From positions 6,294,400 through 6,358,399 of the forward strand of contig NC_031476.1 of the NCBI RefSeq assembly GCF_000006565.2: DNA of 64,000 nucleotides, given 5' to 3'. The translations under genes were made by a program, and so were the position numbers. This document shows positions 36,287 through 46,663 of the stretch, piece after piece. Position 1 is the first letter of the stretch. Each line of letters begins with the position of its first letter. Origin of the DNA: Toxoplasma gondii ME49. Lineage: Eukaryota > Apicomplexa > Conoidasida > Eucoccidiorida > Sarcocystidae. Below the pieces are notes generated by a model. The model was not told the origin of the DNA, searched no databases, and saw only the letters and a program-made list of their open reading frames with translations.

Positions 36287-39200
36287 TCGGGTGCTGGGAC
36301 CCGAGAACAACGGCGGCAGATCCAGGCCCGTGTGGATCATTCGAAAGGGGTCATCGAATATCGAAATTTTTCATGCTGTCGGACCCAGGATTCCCGGTTA
36401 GTAGTCGTGTAAAAGACAAAACGTCTCATCAAAGGTCCACATTGGGGAGTAATTCTTGAGCCCGCTTTGTCAGGCGCGGTAGGATAGACCTTGACCCCGT
36501 TCACCGAACAAATTCGGCCGAAGGAACTGTCGTCCTATGACGAAAAACCGGGCCTTTTCGATTTCTTGAGTTGGACCGTGGCAGCGAAAGCACATTTAAC
36601 TTCGCCGAAGCAATTTTTGCGTCGGATGAGTCTTTACTATCCAAAACGAGGAAACCCTCAAGCTCAATTTTAGCAAGGTTCAATGTCACGTCAAGACACC
36701 GAGACGCATGACGTTTCAGCCAAGCGCCGCAAGTGAGTAGCCAGTTCCGCAGTGCCTCTCGTTTGTTAAAGCCAATAATCGTACTAGTTGGCAATAAAAA
36801 ACACATGCAAATTCAGAAACTCATTTCCAGCGAAAGCCACGTATTTCCGTGTCATGTTCACTCGCTAGCCCGCGCCCTGTTGTCGGTCCCACAGCGCCTG
36901 GCTTGCTCTAACCGCCGCGCGCCTGCTAGAATCCACGGAAACGTGGCAGGAGCTGTTGCCACCAGCACAACGCCCGATTGTGATTTAGTAACACATGAAC
37001 GGCTGACGGCCGGCCCCAGGGTTTTGTAGATGGTCGGCGAAGAGGCCGCCAGCAAACGTGACTCTTTCAAAAGCTTTGTTGTGTCGTGCGCTCGGCCTCT
37101 GTGGTAAAGCGAATACGTAACCTGACAGGTCCTCAGAAGACACGTATCGCGCGGACGAAGTTGTGTTTCCGTGTTAAAAAATGAGTTCCCTTGTACACGT
37201 GTCATGCACCGCCTCCGTACACAGGTTGTGTCGCACACGAAAATAAGCTGCAGTTTGTGACGGCTGGGCACTGACAGACACGACGCAGACAAGGACTCTC
37301 TCTCTCCACATCGAGTGCTTTTACCGTGTGTAACTTCATTTGATTTCTACAGGGAAATCAAAACGCGGGGAGATGTGTCGCATAAGTCCGCCTCTCGAGT
37401 CTCTCGTTTGCGCATATTGACCGCCAACAAACATGGCGCAAAACGCTGCGCGTGACATTCGTTTGGCTACTGGAATTGGTCCTTGGAAATGCGTATTTGT
37501 GTAACAGAGAGGTGCGTCAACCAGTATGGATTGGGTTCCTTTGTGAAGGCCGGAACCGTACCAAACTGCAGCTTCCCCCCGCTGATCGAAAATGATCCAA
37601 TTTCACGAGAACGCGGAAAAAAGATGTGGATGGAGGTCTCCGTTAGTGTTTGGGAGGTTGCGGTTACAAAGGAAGACAAACATGTCAGCAACTTGAAAAA
37701 TACAAGGGGATCTACTCAAAACTAAGTTCGCTCGTGGCTTGCCCCCCACCAAGGGTTTTGTCTGACATTTCCACTGAGCATCCTTGTTTTGAGGCGAGCG
37801 TCTACCCTCTGCTTGGTCAAAGGCAAGAATGAGACTATCTTTTCAGGTTAATATGGCGGGCGTCAGCAACAGGGAGGAATCCTGCTAAACGAGTTATAGA
37901 AGACCTCAACCGACTCACTTTGTAGGCACCGCCACACTTCAGGCACAACCGATAGACTGCATTGGAATGTAGCGGTCAGTCACCAGACCTCTCGGGAGTG
38001 TAGGGGAGCATGTGCGCCAGATGTTCCACGTTGTCGGGGCAATAATAATACGCTCTTGAAGTACGGCGGCAACCGAGAATAGAATTGAACGATCGTTGAT
38101 CTGGCTTGTTTTACTTGGACATCAGCACTGTTACTCTCATGAGTTGCGGCGACTTCACGCCTAAATTCTTTCCACTGGAGGAATTCGCCACGCACCAGCA
38201 TGCTGCTTCTGCTGCCTTAAAGACACATTCCCCAGCGGTTTTGCTGTAGGTGTAGTATATGGATTCTGGTTACCACTTATCAACAGGGAGAGGAAACTTC
38301 TGCTGAGGTGCTAGTATGACAAGGACCATCGAACAGGGGGTAGTAACGTCTGAAACTTGGAAACGGTCCCCCATATTGGGATGTCGCGGCTACCGGAGGG
38401 CGGCACTTTGCACAAAGATAAACTGTTTCGTCTTATGCACTTGCAGAAACGTTATGTACAAGTTGCATATTCTTGTGATTCAGCACTCATGCACATGACG
38501 AAGGCTCCTAGGCTCTTGACCAGAAATTCTTGATTTGTAGCTCTGCTTGTTTGGTGTACCGAAAGGAATGGGAACTTCTACTGGACCCCAACCCTAACGG
38601 AAAGACTTCAGGTAACCCAGTGCTCAAACATCGAGTGGAACACCATTGTTGCTAATTTAAAACTGACCAGCACGACTGGGATACCTGAGCAAACTAAAAA
38701 GCTGAATTGCACAACTCGTTGCCTTCATTGAGGCGGCAACGCCGAATGGGCTTGGAGCGAAACTCGTCTGAGCTCTTACGCCACGTTAAAAGGTGCATAC
38801 TCTATTTCTTCTTTGTAATACACTCACCAGGCCAGTTCGGAAGTTGAAGTCACCTCTGCACAGGGCAGCTCACAGGGACGGCGTAAGGCTGACACACGTA
38901 ACGCTACGAATCGTCGAGACTCCACACGCATGCAGCGACGGAACCACGGGCGCTTTGAACAAGCGGCACGCACTGCAAAATCCTGTTTTAGGACACACAG
39001 TGAATACCCCTGAAGCTTTTGATTTTCGTTCCCGCATCATTATTCGTGACTTCTACAAAATCTAGGTGAACGCTGCATACGCCGTGGACATTTAAAAGCG
39101 GGAACGAATGCTGCCTGGTGCCGGTTTTCCCGCGCATGCGTGGTGACAGCTGCTTCGTATTGAACAACAGAAACAAAGGCAATTTCGACGAATCGGAACA

Positions 39201-39623
39201 ATCGTGAAACTGTGCCTCGAGCTCTTTTTTATGCAAAAGGCTTTCTTTGTGTCAAAGACTGGCTCTGAACTTCGCATATGGGGAGGGAACTTCCTGCTTG
39301 GCGGCGGCGGACCAGTGTCAGAGCGATACTGAAACGGTCTCTATTGGTTGATTGTTGTTGAATCTTACGGCATTTCGCCAGATAACCTTTTTCGTTTTCT
39401 TCAAATCGCTGCAGGAAGTGGCAGTAGGACAAAGCCATCAAAGTGTCAAGACACTGCAAGCAACGCACTTGCAGACTTGTGGCGAGCAGTGATTCTCAAG
39501 GCGGTGACACTTAAACTCCAAGACTGTCTGGTAATCTCATTTTTCCATGTATTTAAATTCACAGCACTTCGTGCGGAGCTTTTCTTCTTGCTTTGGGCGT
39601 CTTCTAGAGCTTTATCCGTCACA
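36287..39623. other. Divergent intergenic region between the secreted-protein and RRM genes
   Basis: These 3.3 kb separate two divergent starts (36286 minus, 39624 plus). Apart from the WGAGACG heptamer at 36422-36428 I see no recognisable element. Open frames are short and lack coding signatures. Leaders and promoters of both genes must lie here. Confidence 0.45.
36422..36428 (-). promoter_or_regulatory. TGAGACG (WGAGACG) promoter motif
   Basis: The plus strand reads CGTCTCA, so the minus strand carries TGAGACG about 136 bases before the ATG of the secreted protein at 36286, in the same orientation. WGAGACG heptamers are described in promoters of Toxoplasma GRA and SAG1 genes, where they raise transcription. 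Only one copy is present near this start, whereas GRA promoters often have several, so chance is possible. Confidence 0.45.
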
Positions 39624-41523
39624 ATGCTGCCGGTTCAAGGGCAGACGAGTCTGTTGGCGAACACTGGGGAAGAGAGACTGAAGCGGACATTGTACGTCGG
39701 AGGCTTGGCCGAGCAGGTTGAGGAGGAGGTGCTTCGGGCAGCCTTTTTACCATTCGGCGACATTAAACAGCTGGAAATTCCAAAGGACAAAACCACAGGT
39801 CAGATCGCGGATTCAGCGCTTCTCTGGAAAACGTACCGAGTCCGAGTCCGTAACAGAGGACCTGATGGATAGACAATGTGTCTTGTTAGACTAATTCCTT
39901 CGTTGCCCATGTATCGCCGGTGTCTTCACCGCTGGAGCTGCAAAACACTGACGGGAAATGCGATTCGTTGAGTCAAGTGGGAAACAACGAAGTGGACCGG
40001 TTCGCTTCACCACTGATTACGGTCTTCCTGTTTTGTAAAGAAGCTGTACCAGGGTGTGTGGAGGGAGTTGACGATGACAAACACACACTGGAACTCGAAC
40101 GCGTTGCCCATGTTTCAAACAAACGCATGTTGCCAAGGAAGTGGGTTCTGATTGATCGAGTTTATCGTTTCGTCCGTGATATCAACGTGTTGCCAACGCG
40201 TGCGTCACGAGGGCTGTGGCGTTTCTCAACACAGAATTGCGGAGACGACGAAACGTAATTATGTTACGCGAACTGGGCACTAGATTTCAAGGGGTGTTGC
40301 TTTTGCGTGACGTGGCAGGCCTTCACCGGGGCTTCGGGTTTGTCGAATTCGAGGAGGAAGACGATGCCAAGGAGGCGATGGAAAACATGGACAACGCTGA
40401 GCTGTACGGTCGTACGCTTCGGGTTAACTTATCTCGCTCTGGAGGCTTCGCTCCGGGATCTCGAAATAAAGCGAGTAAGCCACCAGCTTTTCATAGCAGG
40501 ACCAGCTTCCCTGGTTCGGCGCGGTTGGGCATAGTATGCACGTTACGTGGTGCTAATGCACGCTCGCAGTGCTGTTTCGGGTTACTCTGTAGCGTTCAAC
40601 TCGCCCCGGCTAGGTTCTGGATTCCCTTGGCTGTCCACATCACTGTGCGGCAGTAAATAGTTTTGCATGCACATCATGCCACAAGTCGCTCGTCTACAGG
40701 AACCATATTGCAACATCGTGAAGACACATGCATGGGACTCCCCAGAGCGAAACTGACATGTGCAAAACGCGCTCGTCTCCGTCTGCGTGTGTGCGCCAGT
40801 CTGGAGCGATGACTTTTTCTTTCGCCAAGAGATGAAGAAGAAAGGCATGGACATTAGTGAAGATATGGTAAGTTCCCGGACACACGGTGGAGCATCCGTC
40901 CAGGACGATGGCATGCGTTCCATCCTGATAATCATTTTTCATCCTTGCACTCGGCCACCCAGAACATGAAGCTTGACACTGAAGAGCAGTTCAGTTACTT
41001 TATGTACTGTTGAACATAGCAGATTCAGATGAGGTGTTGAGTCAGTGCTTCACCGTCAGGAACCTTCGCCGTAACTGATAGTAACTTGAGGAATCGTACC
41101 GGCTCCTGTTGATTCGAGTGTTCTTGTTTTTGTCATGCTGGTCGTTTATTGGGCGTGGCCTGAACGCCTGCTGGTGTATGTCTCTCTTGCTGGATGTTCT
41201 GGTTAAAGCCAAAAAAGTGTTTCATGCATGCTTCAGTAACTGGTGAGTTGGCTTCGTCGAAGCCACATGGGTTTCTTTTTCCACTCCAGCGCCCTGCGTT
41301 GGGCAGCGAAACTAACCTCGAGTCCAACCCTGTATTCGTTTTTCTTAATTAGGGTTAGTTTGGATGTTGTGTATTCACCAATCTAAGATCGTTGTGTCCC
41401 TGTGTAGAAAATTTCATAATGCTCGTCAAGTTTCGAGACCTTCAGCGGTCGAATGCACTGTCTCCTGCTGCTTTTTCTTTTCAGGGCGACGTAGCGGAGC
41501 CCGCTGCCCCAGAGAAACAATGA
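39624..41523 (+). CDS. Stand-alone RRM protein, cyclophilin E (PPIE/Cyp33) RRM type (4 exons, 145 aa)
   Basis: Exons are 39624-39798, 40319-40474, 40800-40867 and 41485-41523. Junctions are GT-AG and the phases (1, 1, 0) are consistent. One RRM spans residues about 20-98, with RNP2 TLYVGGL at 22-28 and RNP1 RGFGFVEF at 62-69. [31 protein letters not shown] and WSDDFFF closely follow the RRM half of human PPIE, including the WSDD segment just after the RRM. In PPIE the RRM binds RNA and joins the spliceosome and MLL regulation, followed by a cyclophilin prolyl isomerase. Here the frame stops after a short tail ([10 protein letters not shown]), with no cyclophilin domain. The start is the first Met before the conserved core; upstream in-frame sequence looks non-coding. 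Confidence 0.9.
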
Positions 41524-42840
41524 GAACGCGGCGTCGCCGTGTAGCCACTTCTTTATCCTAGCTGGGATGTGAAGAGACTCCAATTTCTCAGATAAACTGT
41601 GAGGTTTTCTTCTGTCAACCGCTGGCGCGGAGGGAATCCTCCATTTCAAGTCGGCTTTTCTCTTGCTCTCATCTGCCGTCACTGGGTTTCTTTTGTCATT
41701 ACCTGATTCTGATCTTGCGAGATGCGCATCCTGTATTACTGAGCCTCGGATGGGCACGTCTGGAATCCTTGTGGAAATCCGTCTAGCATCGCTCGTTCTC
41801 TACTGTGTTACGCAAATCACTTTCCAGCTCGAATGTTTTTGAAAGCTGCTTCTGACCCTTCCCGAACTCTCATGTTGAGCAGCTCCAGTCTCGATTATTC
41901 TTCGTCACGCAGGTACTGTAAGACAACACAAGTTGGGTGAATCGTCTGAAAGAGGTACAACTGTACACGCACTCGTGTCTGTAAACCTTTACCTTAAGAA
42001 ATACAAAAAAAAACAAACTGCTGGGTTCACGTCGGAGCCTGTGTGAGGATTTTATGTGGAAGTCACACGAACAAATAACGGTGCCCATCAATAAAAGGCA
42101 GCAGGGGAAAACGCGAAACGAAGAAAACCCGCGTTTTTACAATCTTTGGCGGAAAGATCACTGGAGGCAAAAACTTTTACTCTTCCTTGTTTCCACTTCC
42201 AGGCACCTCTGTTTTTGGTTTGGGAAGCCAGCCGGACCCGTCTCTGAAAGAAACAAAGCAAGCAGCGAGGCAGGCACGAAACAGCAGCGGTCGACAAGGT
42301 CTCTTGCTGTGTCGTTATCGTCGTGTGCTTGCATTTCACGCCCACGCTAATATAAATATATAAAACATATGTATGGATATATGCATATGTGCATGCCTGT
42401 AGTGGGGGCCAAGCTCTCGCTTTAAGCAAAGCCTTTAGAAAGGTGCCAGCGACTAATCATTGCCACCTGAGACTTCGTAGGACCACCCGCACTGACACTT
42501 CTTGGTCACACTCTCCTCACAAGAATATATATCTTACATCTGCCGCTAACGTACATAGGCGCTGTAGTGTGCCACTTGAGGACAAAATGAATAAACTGAA
42601 GTCTGTGTGGAGAAACGCGGGCATTTCCTCTAATACTGAATGTGTCTATCTTGCAGCCGCCGTAAGCCGAGAAACCAATGTCAACAAAGACAGTCTGCCG
42701 AAAACTCAGTCACAATCAGGGCCCCGAAAAAGAAGGCTCCACTGTGCCGCGTAACTCGAAGCTTTGAAGAGCGGTAACATGTAATTGTGAACTTTGGTTC
42801 CCCGTAACTACACAACAACCTTGGGACTTCGCGACTGTCC
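41524..42840. other. Convergent 3' region between the RRM and CX9C genes
   Basis: These 1.3 kb lie between the two stops and should hold both 3' UTRs. The only visible structure is an AT-rich stretch at about 42349-42396. I see no gene. Confidence 0.45.
42349..42396. repeat. AT-rich imperfect microsatellite
   Basis: Alternating purine-pyrimidine AT sequence with interruptions (tataaatatataaaa, then gtatggatatatgcatatg). It resembles similar stretches at 40-78 and 5101-5160. Confidence 0.6.
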
Positions 42841-44250
42841 TTACAAGTCAGTGATGTACTTGTTGTAGTATTTTCTCTGCCTGCGATTGATGCGGCTGAG
42901 TCCGAGTGCTTCGCGCTCTTGCGCAACTTCTTCCCAGCGTTTGTTCATCGCCTGCGCGATGAAAGAAAAGGAAACACTCTGCGACGGTCGATCAGGAAAA
43001 GAGCAGAAAGCTCGACGAGTCAAATACAAGCGTGCCTCGCGTCTGCTATCGTTTCTAGGCCTTGCACAGACTGCTATGTTTAGGTCCAAAACCTGGCGTC
43101 TCCGGAGTGTTGACACATCGGTTTCTGCCGGTGAACGGCGTTCTGGTCAAGGTTCACGCATCGCAGAGGCAACGACCCACAAATAAATCAGAAGTGGAGG
43201 CAGAGCTGCACTTCCTCTCTCACAAATCAGTTGCCACTCGTTCCCGACTCACCTCTGGTTCTTCGTATTTCTTGACGCACTTCTGCACGGCCTCCGCGTA
43301 GCGTCGGCAGGCGATGAAGGTGAAAGTGCGGTCACACATGCAGTCATAGTATTCGTCGAGCTCTGGCCTAAGAATCACATGCAGCGTAAAGTACGTCAAA
43401 CACTCGAAATTCTAAATCCCAGAAGGGATTCCAGCACGCAGCGTGAGAAGTTACGCAGACAGAACACTGAACGTCACCCCGAAAGAAACTAGTGCGAGAT
43501 GGCGAGAGAGAACGACGCGTCCTTGCTGCTCTACTTACAAGTCTTCAACACACCGTTAGCCACGTAGCAAAAAGGTATCACATTTTTAGACTGGGTGGTG
43601 CTGAAATCAAACCAAATATTCCACTAAAAAATCGAAGTTACACGGTAGATTTGTCTTAGTGGCAAGACAGAGCGCTGGGCGTTTTTCGTTCTGGCAGGAT
43701 CCGGTCGACTAGGAAAGGCGCTTTACACATTCTCTCTTGGGGTTGTGCATCGAGAAACATGGAGAGACAGTGAAGAGACAGGACAGTTTGCACTGAACGT
43801 CCAACGGCGTTTTCACTCGCATCCAGACCTTGACTGCTTGGTCTTTTCACCGCACGAAGAGTGATTTTCAAGGGTGCAGAACAACTTTTCTGGCGCACAT
43901 CGCTGGCGGATAAACCGTGCACTCCTTAACCAGCTGTTCCTCTGGCGAGCGGACAGTGATTTCAACGAGGTGTACCTGCATTTGTCGCGGATTTCTTTTC
44001 CAATCTGTTTGCGAATGGCGTCGTTTTCCTTCTTCTCGTAGTGCGTTGCCTGCTTGGCCTCGAAATACTCGATGCGGCGGCGCGTACTCTGGTGAATGTC
44101 GTCAGGATGCAGCACAGTGCCTGGGATCCACGAACCTTCTTTGGGGCTTGGAGAAGGCGGGGCTGACGAGGAGTCCGCGCTTGACTTCACAGCATCCGAG
44201 TGAGGGAAGCGCCCCGGCTCTTCACGAGACGCACCATTGAAGGCTGGCAT
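42841..44250 (-). CDS. Twin CX9C protein, Cmc1-like (3 exons, 166 aa)
   Basis: Exons are 44250-43976, 43367-43253 and 42951-42841, with GT-AG junctions and phases 2 and 0. The central helices contain Cys91-x9-Cys101 and Cys112-x9-Cys122, the twin CX9C pattern of intermembrane-space proteins folded by the Mia40/Erv1 relay. The spacing and the segment CDRTFTFIACRRYAEAVQKC resemble Cmc1-family factors, which assist copper delivery to or assembly of cytochrome c oxidase. A HPDD segment and a basic helix precede the first cysteine. A Ser/Pro-rich N-terminus (residues 1-45) and the tail RQRKYYNKYITDL are lineage features. There is no cleavable presequence, as expected for this import route. Exact subfamily assignment is inferred. 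The start is the first Met of the open frame. Confidence 0.8.
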
Positions 44251-45140
44251 CTCGAGACCAGGATACGAACTCTTTTTGACGGAGACGCGTTACCGTGGAA
44301 AAATGTTTGGATGAGCGACAAAAGAGATGCTTTAGAGTTTACCATGCGAGACGGGACAGACGGGAGTAACTTCGACTACTGGAGAAAACCATAGCCCCTC
44401 ATCAGCCGCAAGGGCAACTTCTGACACAACGCATGTTTATACACAAGCGTATACAAATAGGCCGACTCGAAAGTCCACAGGTTTACATACGCCTGTAGAA
44501 AAGCATACATACGAACAAACAGCGACCGCAGATCGACGGAAAGGAACTACTGGCACCGTAGTGGAAGAACCGCCAGAATTTTCTTTTGTTGCACTGCGAA
44601 GTTCTCTGTTGATCGTTGGCCTTCGGCCATGGTTAACAAAAGTGGCCACAGCTGCGAAAAAGCAACTCCTCTAGCTGCTTTGTCGAATAGATGCACTGCA
44701 AGCCTTTTTGAAAACTCTCACCAAGAGATTTGCATGCACGCCCGCCGACAGCGCGAAAAACGGAAATCGGACGAGGAATCGCCAGGCATCAATTTCTTTG
44801 AAAACGCACGTCGGGTTTCGTCTCTGCAGATCACCACATATCATCGCGCGCTAAAAACATGGGGTTTTGCAGTGTTTTGTGTTGCGGATGGATAAAACGT
44901 CAAATTGCCTCTTCTCGTCTCTGCCGCTGCGTTGTTTCTGCTTTGGCCTCCTAGCTGTTGTTTTCTCGTCTGTCTGCAACTCTGGTCACATTCGCCTTTT
45001 CGAACTCTAGAAAATCGTCTCCATATTTGATTGAGTCTCGCGCTTTCCGCCCGTCTCGCAACCCTTAACATTTCGTTTCTTCGGGTGAATATTCGGGACT
45101 GGCCAGCAGGAAAAAGTGACTCAAGCAAGCTGGTTCGCGC
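44251..45140. promoter_or_regulatory. Divergent promoter interval between the CX9C and glutaredoxin genes
   Basis: The two ATGs (44250 minus, 45141 plus) are 890 bases apart and point away from each other, so both promoters must lie in or near this interval. I see no TATA box or other named element; apicomplexan promoters rarely have one. No coding frame is supported. Confidence 0.5.
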
Positions 45141-46663
45141 ATGTCTTTTCCCTCCTCTTTCGCAAAATCTGTGCTCGGTTTGTATCTCCGAAAGAACTGC
45201 ACAGCGATGAACTGTCAACTTTCGAGCATCGCTTGGGATGTCGTCGGCCCTCCACTGACGGTAGCGCGCACTCGCTGTGCCGGTTTACCGAAGTCGGTGT
45301 CGGGGCTGAGTAACTGGAATTCGGGGCAACAGAGGAGGCTGTCTCTCGGAAGGAAGGCACTCCACTCTTCGAACCGTCGTTCCCCCGCAAATCCACTTTT
45401 GGGACAAATACGACCGCAGCCACCCTGCATTGTTACCGGCGCGCCGGTGGGAGGGTACTCGCCCCTGCTTACCCGGCGGTTTCTGGGGAACTTGGCAGCT
45501 CGTAACCTAGGCACGAACTTCGTTTCTAGAAGTGGCGCCACCCTTCTCTTTCTGGCAACTCCGACTCGGCTGAACGGAACTGTCGCGGCGGCTTCGCAGC
45601 CAACAAACGCAGGTACGGTGGCAGAGTGTGACGCATCACTCCCAGAAGTTTGTTCCCTCACGCCGCGGCCTACCCAAGGACTGTAATCTTTACGCCACAG
45701 GCTCCAGCTGTCGTTTTCCCGAATGAGTGGCTACCAGATTGAGAGGTGGCAGTGACCGTGAGCAACTGAGCTGTAAATCGTTACACTGTCTTTGTAACGC
45801 GACGTGCTGACATGTGCCCATTGATTTTCTGACATCAACCCCCTTATTTCCGTCGCTGCGAGTCGAATGTACTACTGGATTTTCGTAGATTGATACACTC
45901 AGCAAGTGTGGCGTTTTTGGCCACAAGTAGCTCGACCAGACTTCACAAGGAGTGAGCTGTCTGGTATCACGGCTGAAGGACCTTTGCGATGGAGTCTTGG
46001 AAGACTTTCGTTTCTGTGGTACAACGTCGTCCTTCCTGACCGCGGTTTCTTGGTGGACTCATTCCATAAGGTTTTGTTGAACTGAACTTTTTTCTGTGTC
46101 TCCGTCCGCGTTTGTGTTTCTCACAGCCGACCGCCCTACCACCTCCTCGGCCGAAGAAGAGGTAGGTTTCCGATATTCTTATTCTTGAAAATAAGGGATT
46201 TGCGTGTAGGCGCACTCGTTTTTATGGTTTCTTAGCTGGTCCTTTGATGCGCAGAACACGCTGTCAATTTCGTGCGTATGTGTGGCCTGACTTTTTTCAG
46301 GACTTGAAAAAAAAGTTGGACGACCTCGTGAAATCCACCCCCGTTGTGCTGTTCATGAAAGGCTCTCCAAAGGCACCGATGTGTGGGTTTTCGGCACGGG
46401 CAGTTGGGATACTGAACTCTCTCGACGTTGACGAATACACCTTCGTTAACATTCTGCAGTACCCTGATGTACGCGCACTTGCAAAAAAGCACTTCAGCTG
46501 GCCCACCTACCCACTTTTAATCGTGGGCGGGGAAGTCGTCGGCGGGGTGGATATCATGGATGAACTTAACAAAACAGGAGAACTGGGAGAGATGATCAGA
46601 CAAGCTGTCAAGGGGTCCGAATGTGCGGCTGTTCAACCTGCGGGAGGTCACTCTAAACCCTAA
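45141..46663 (+). CDS. Monothiol (CGFS) glutaredoxin with organelle-targeting-like extension (3 exons, 289 aa)
   Basis: Exons are 45141-45612, 46127-46161 and 46301-46663, with GT-AG junctions and phases 1 and 0. The glutaredoxin domain occupies residues about 170-280: VVLFMKGSP, the active site Cys197-Gly-Phe-Ser200, the cis-proline region WPTYPLLIVGGE and the glutathione-binding GGVDIMDEL. CGFS glutaredoxins hold a [2Fe-2S] cluster with glutathione and pass it on in Fe-S protein assembly, rather than reducing disulfides. The 169-residue extension starts with an amphipathic, Arg/Ser-rich, acid-poor stretch (MSFPSSFAKSVLGLYLRKNC), suggesting import into the mitochondrion (Grx5-like) or apicoplast. 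The 35-base middle exon bridges phase 1 to phase 0; without it the frames do not join. A final Pro/Gly/His tail follows the domain. Confidence 0.9.
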
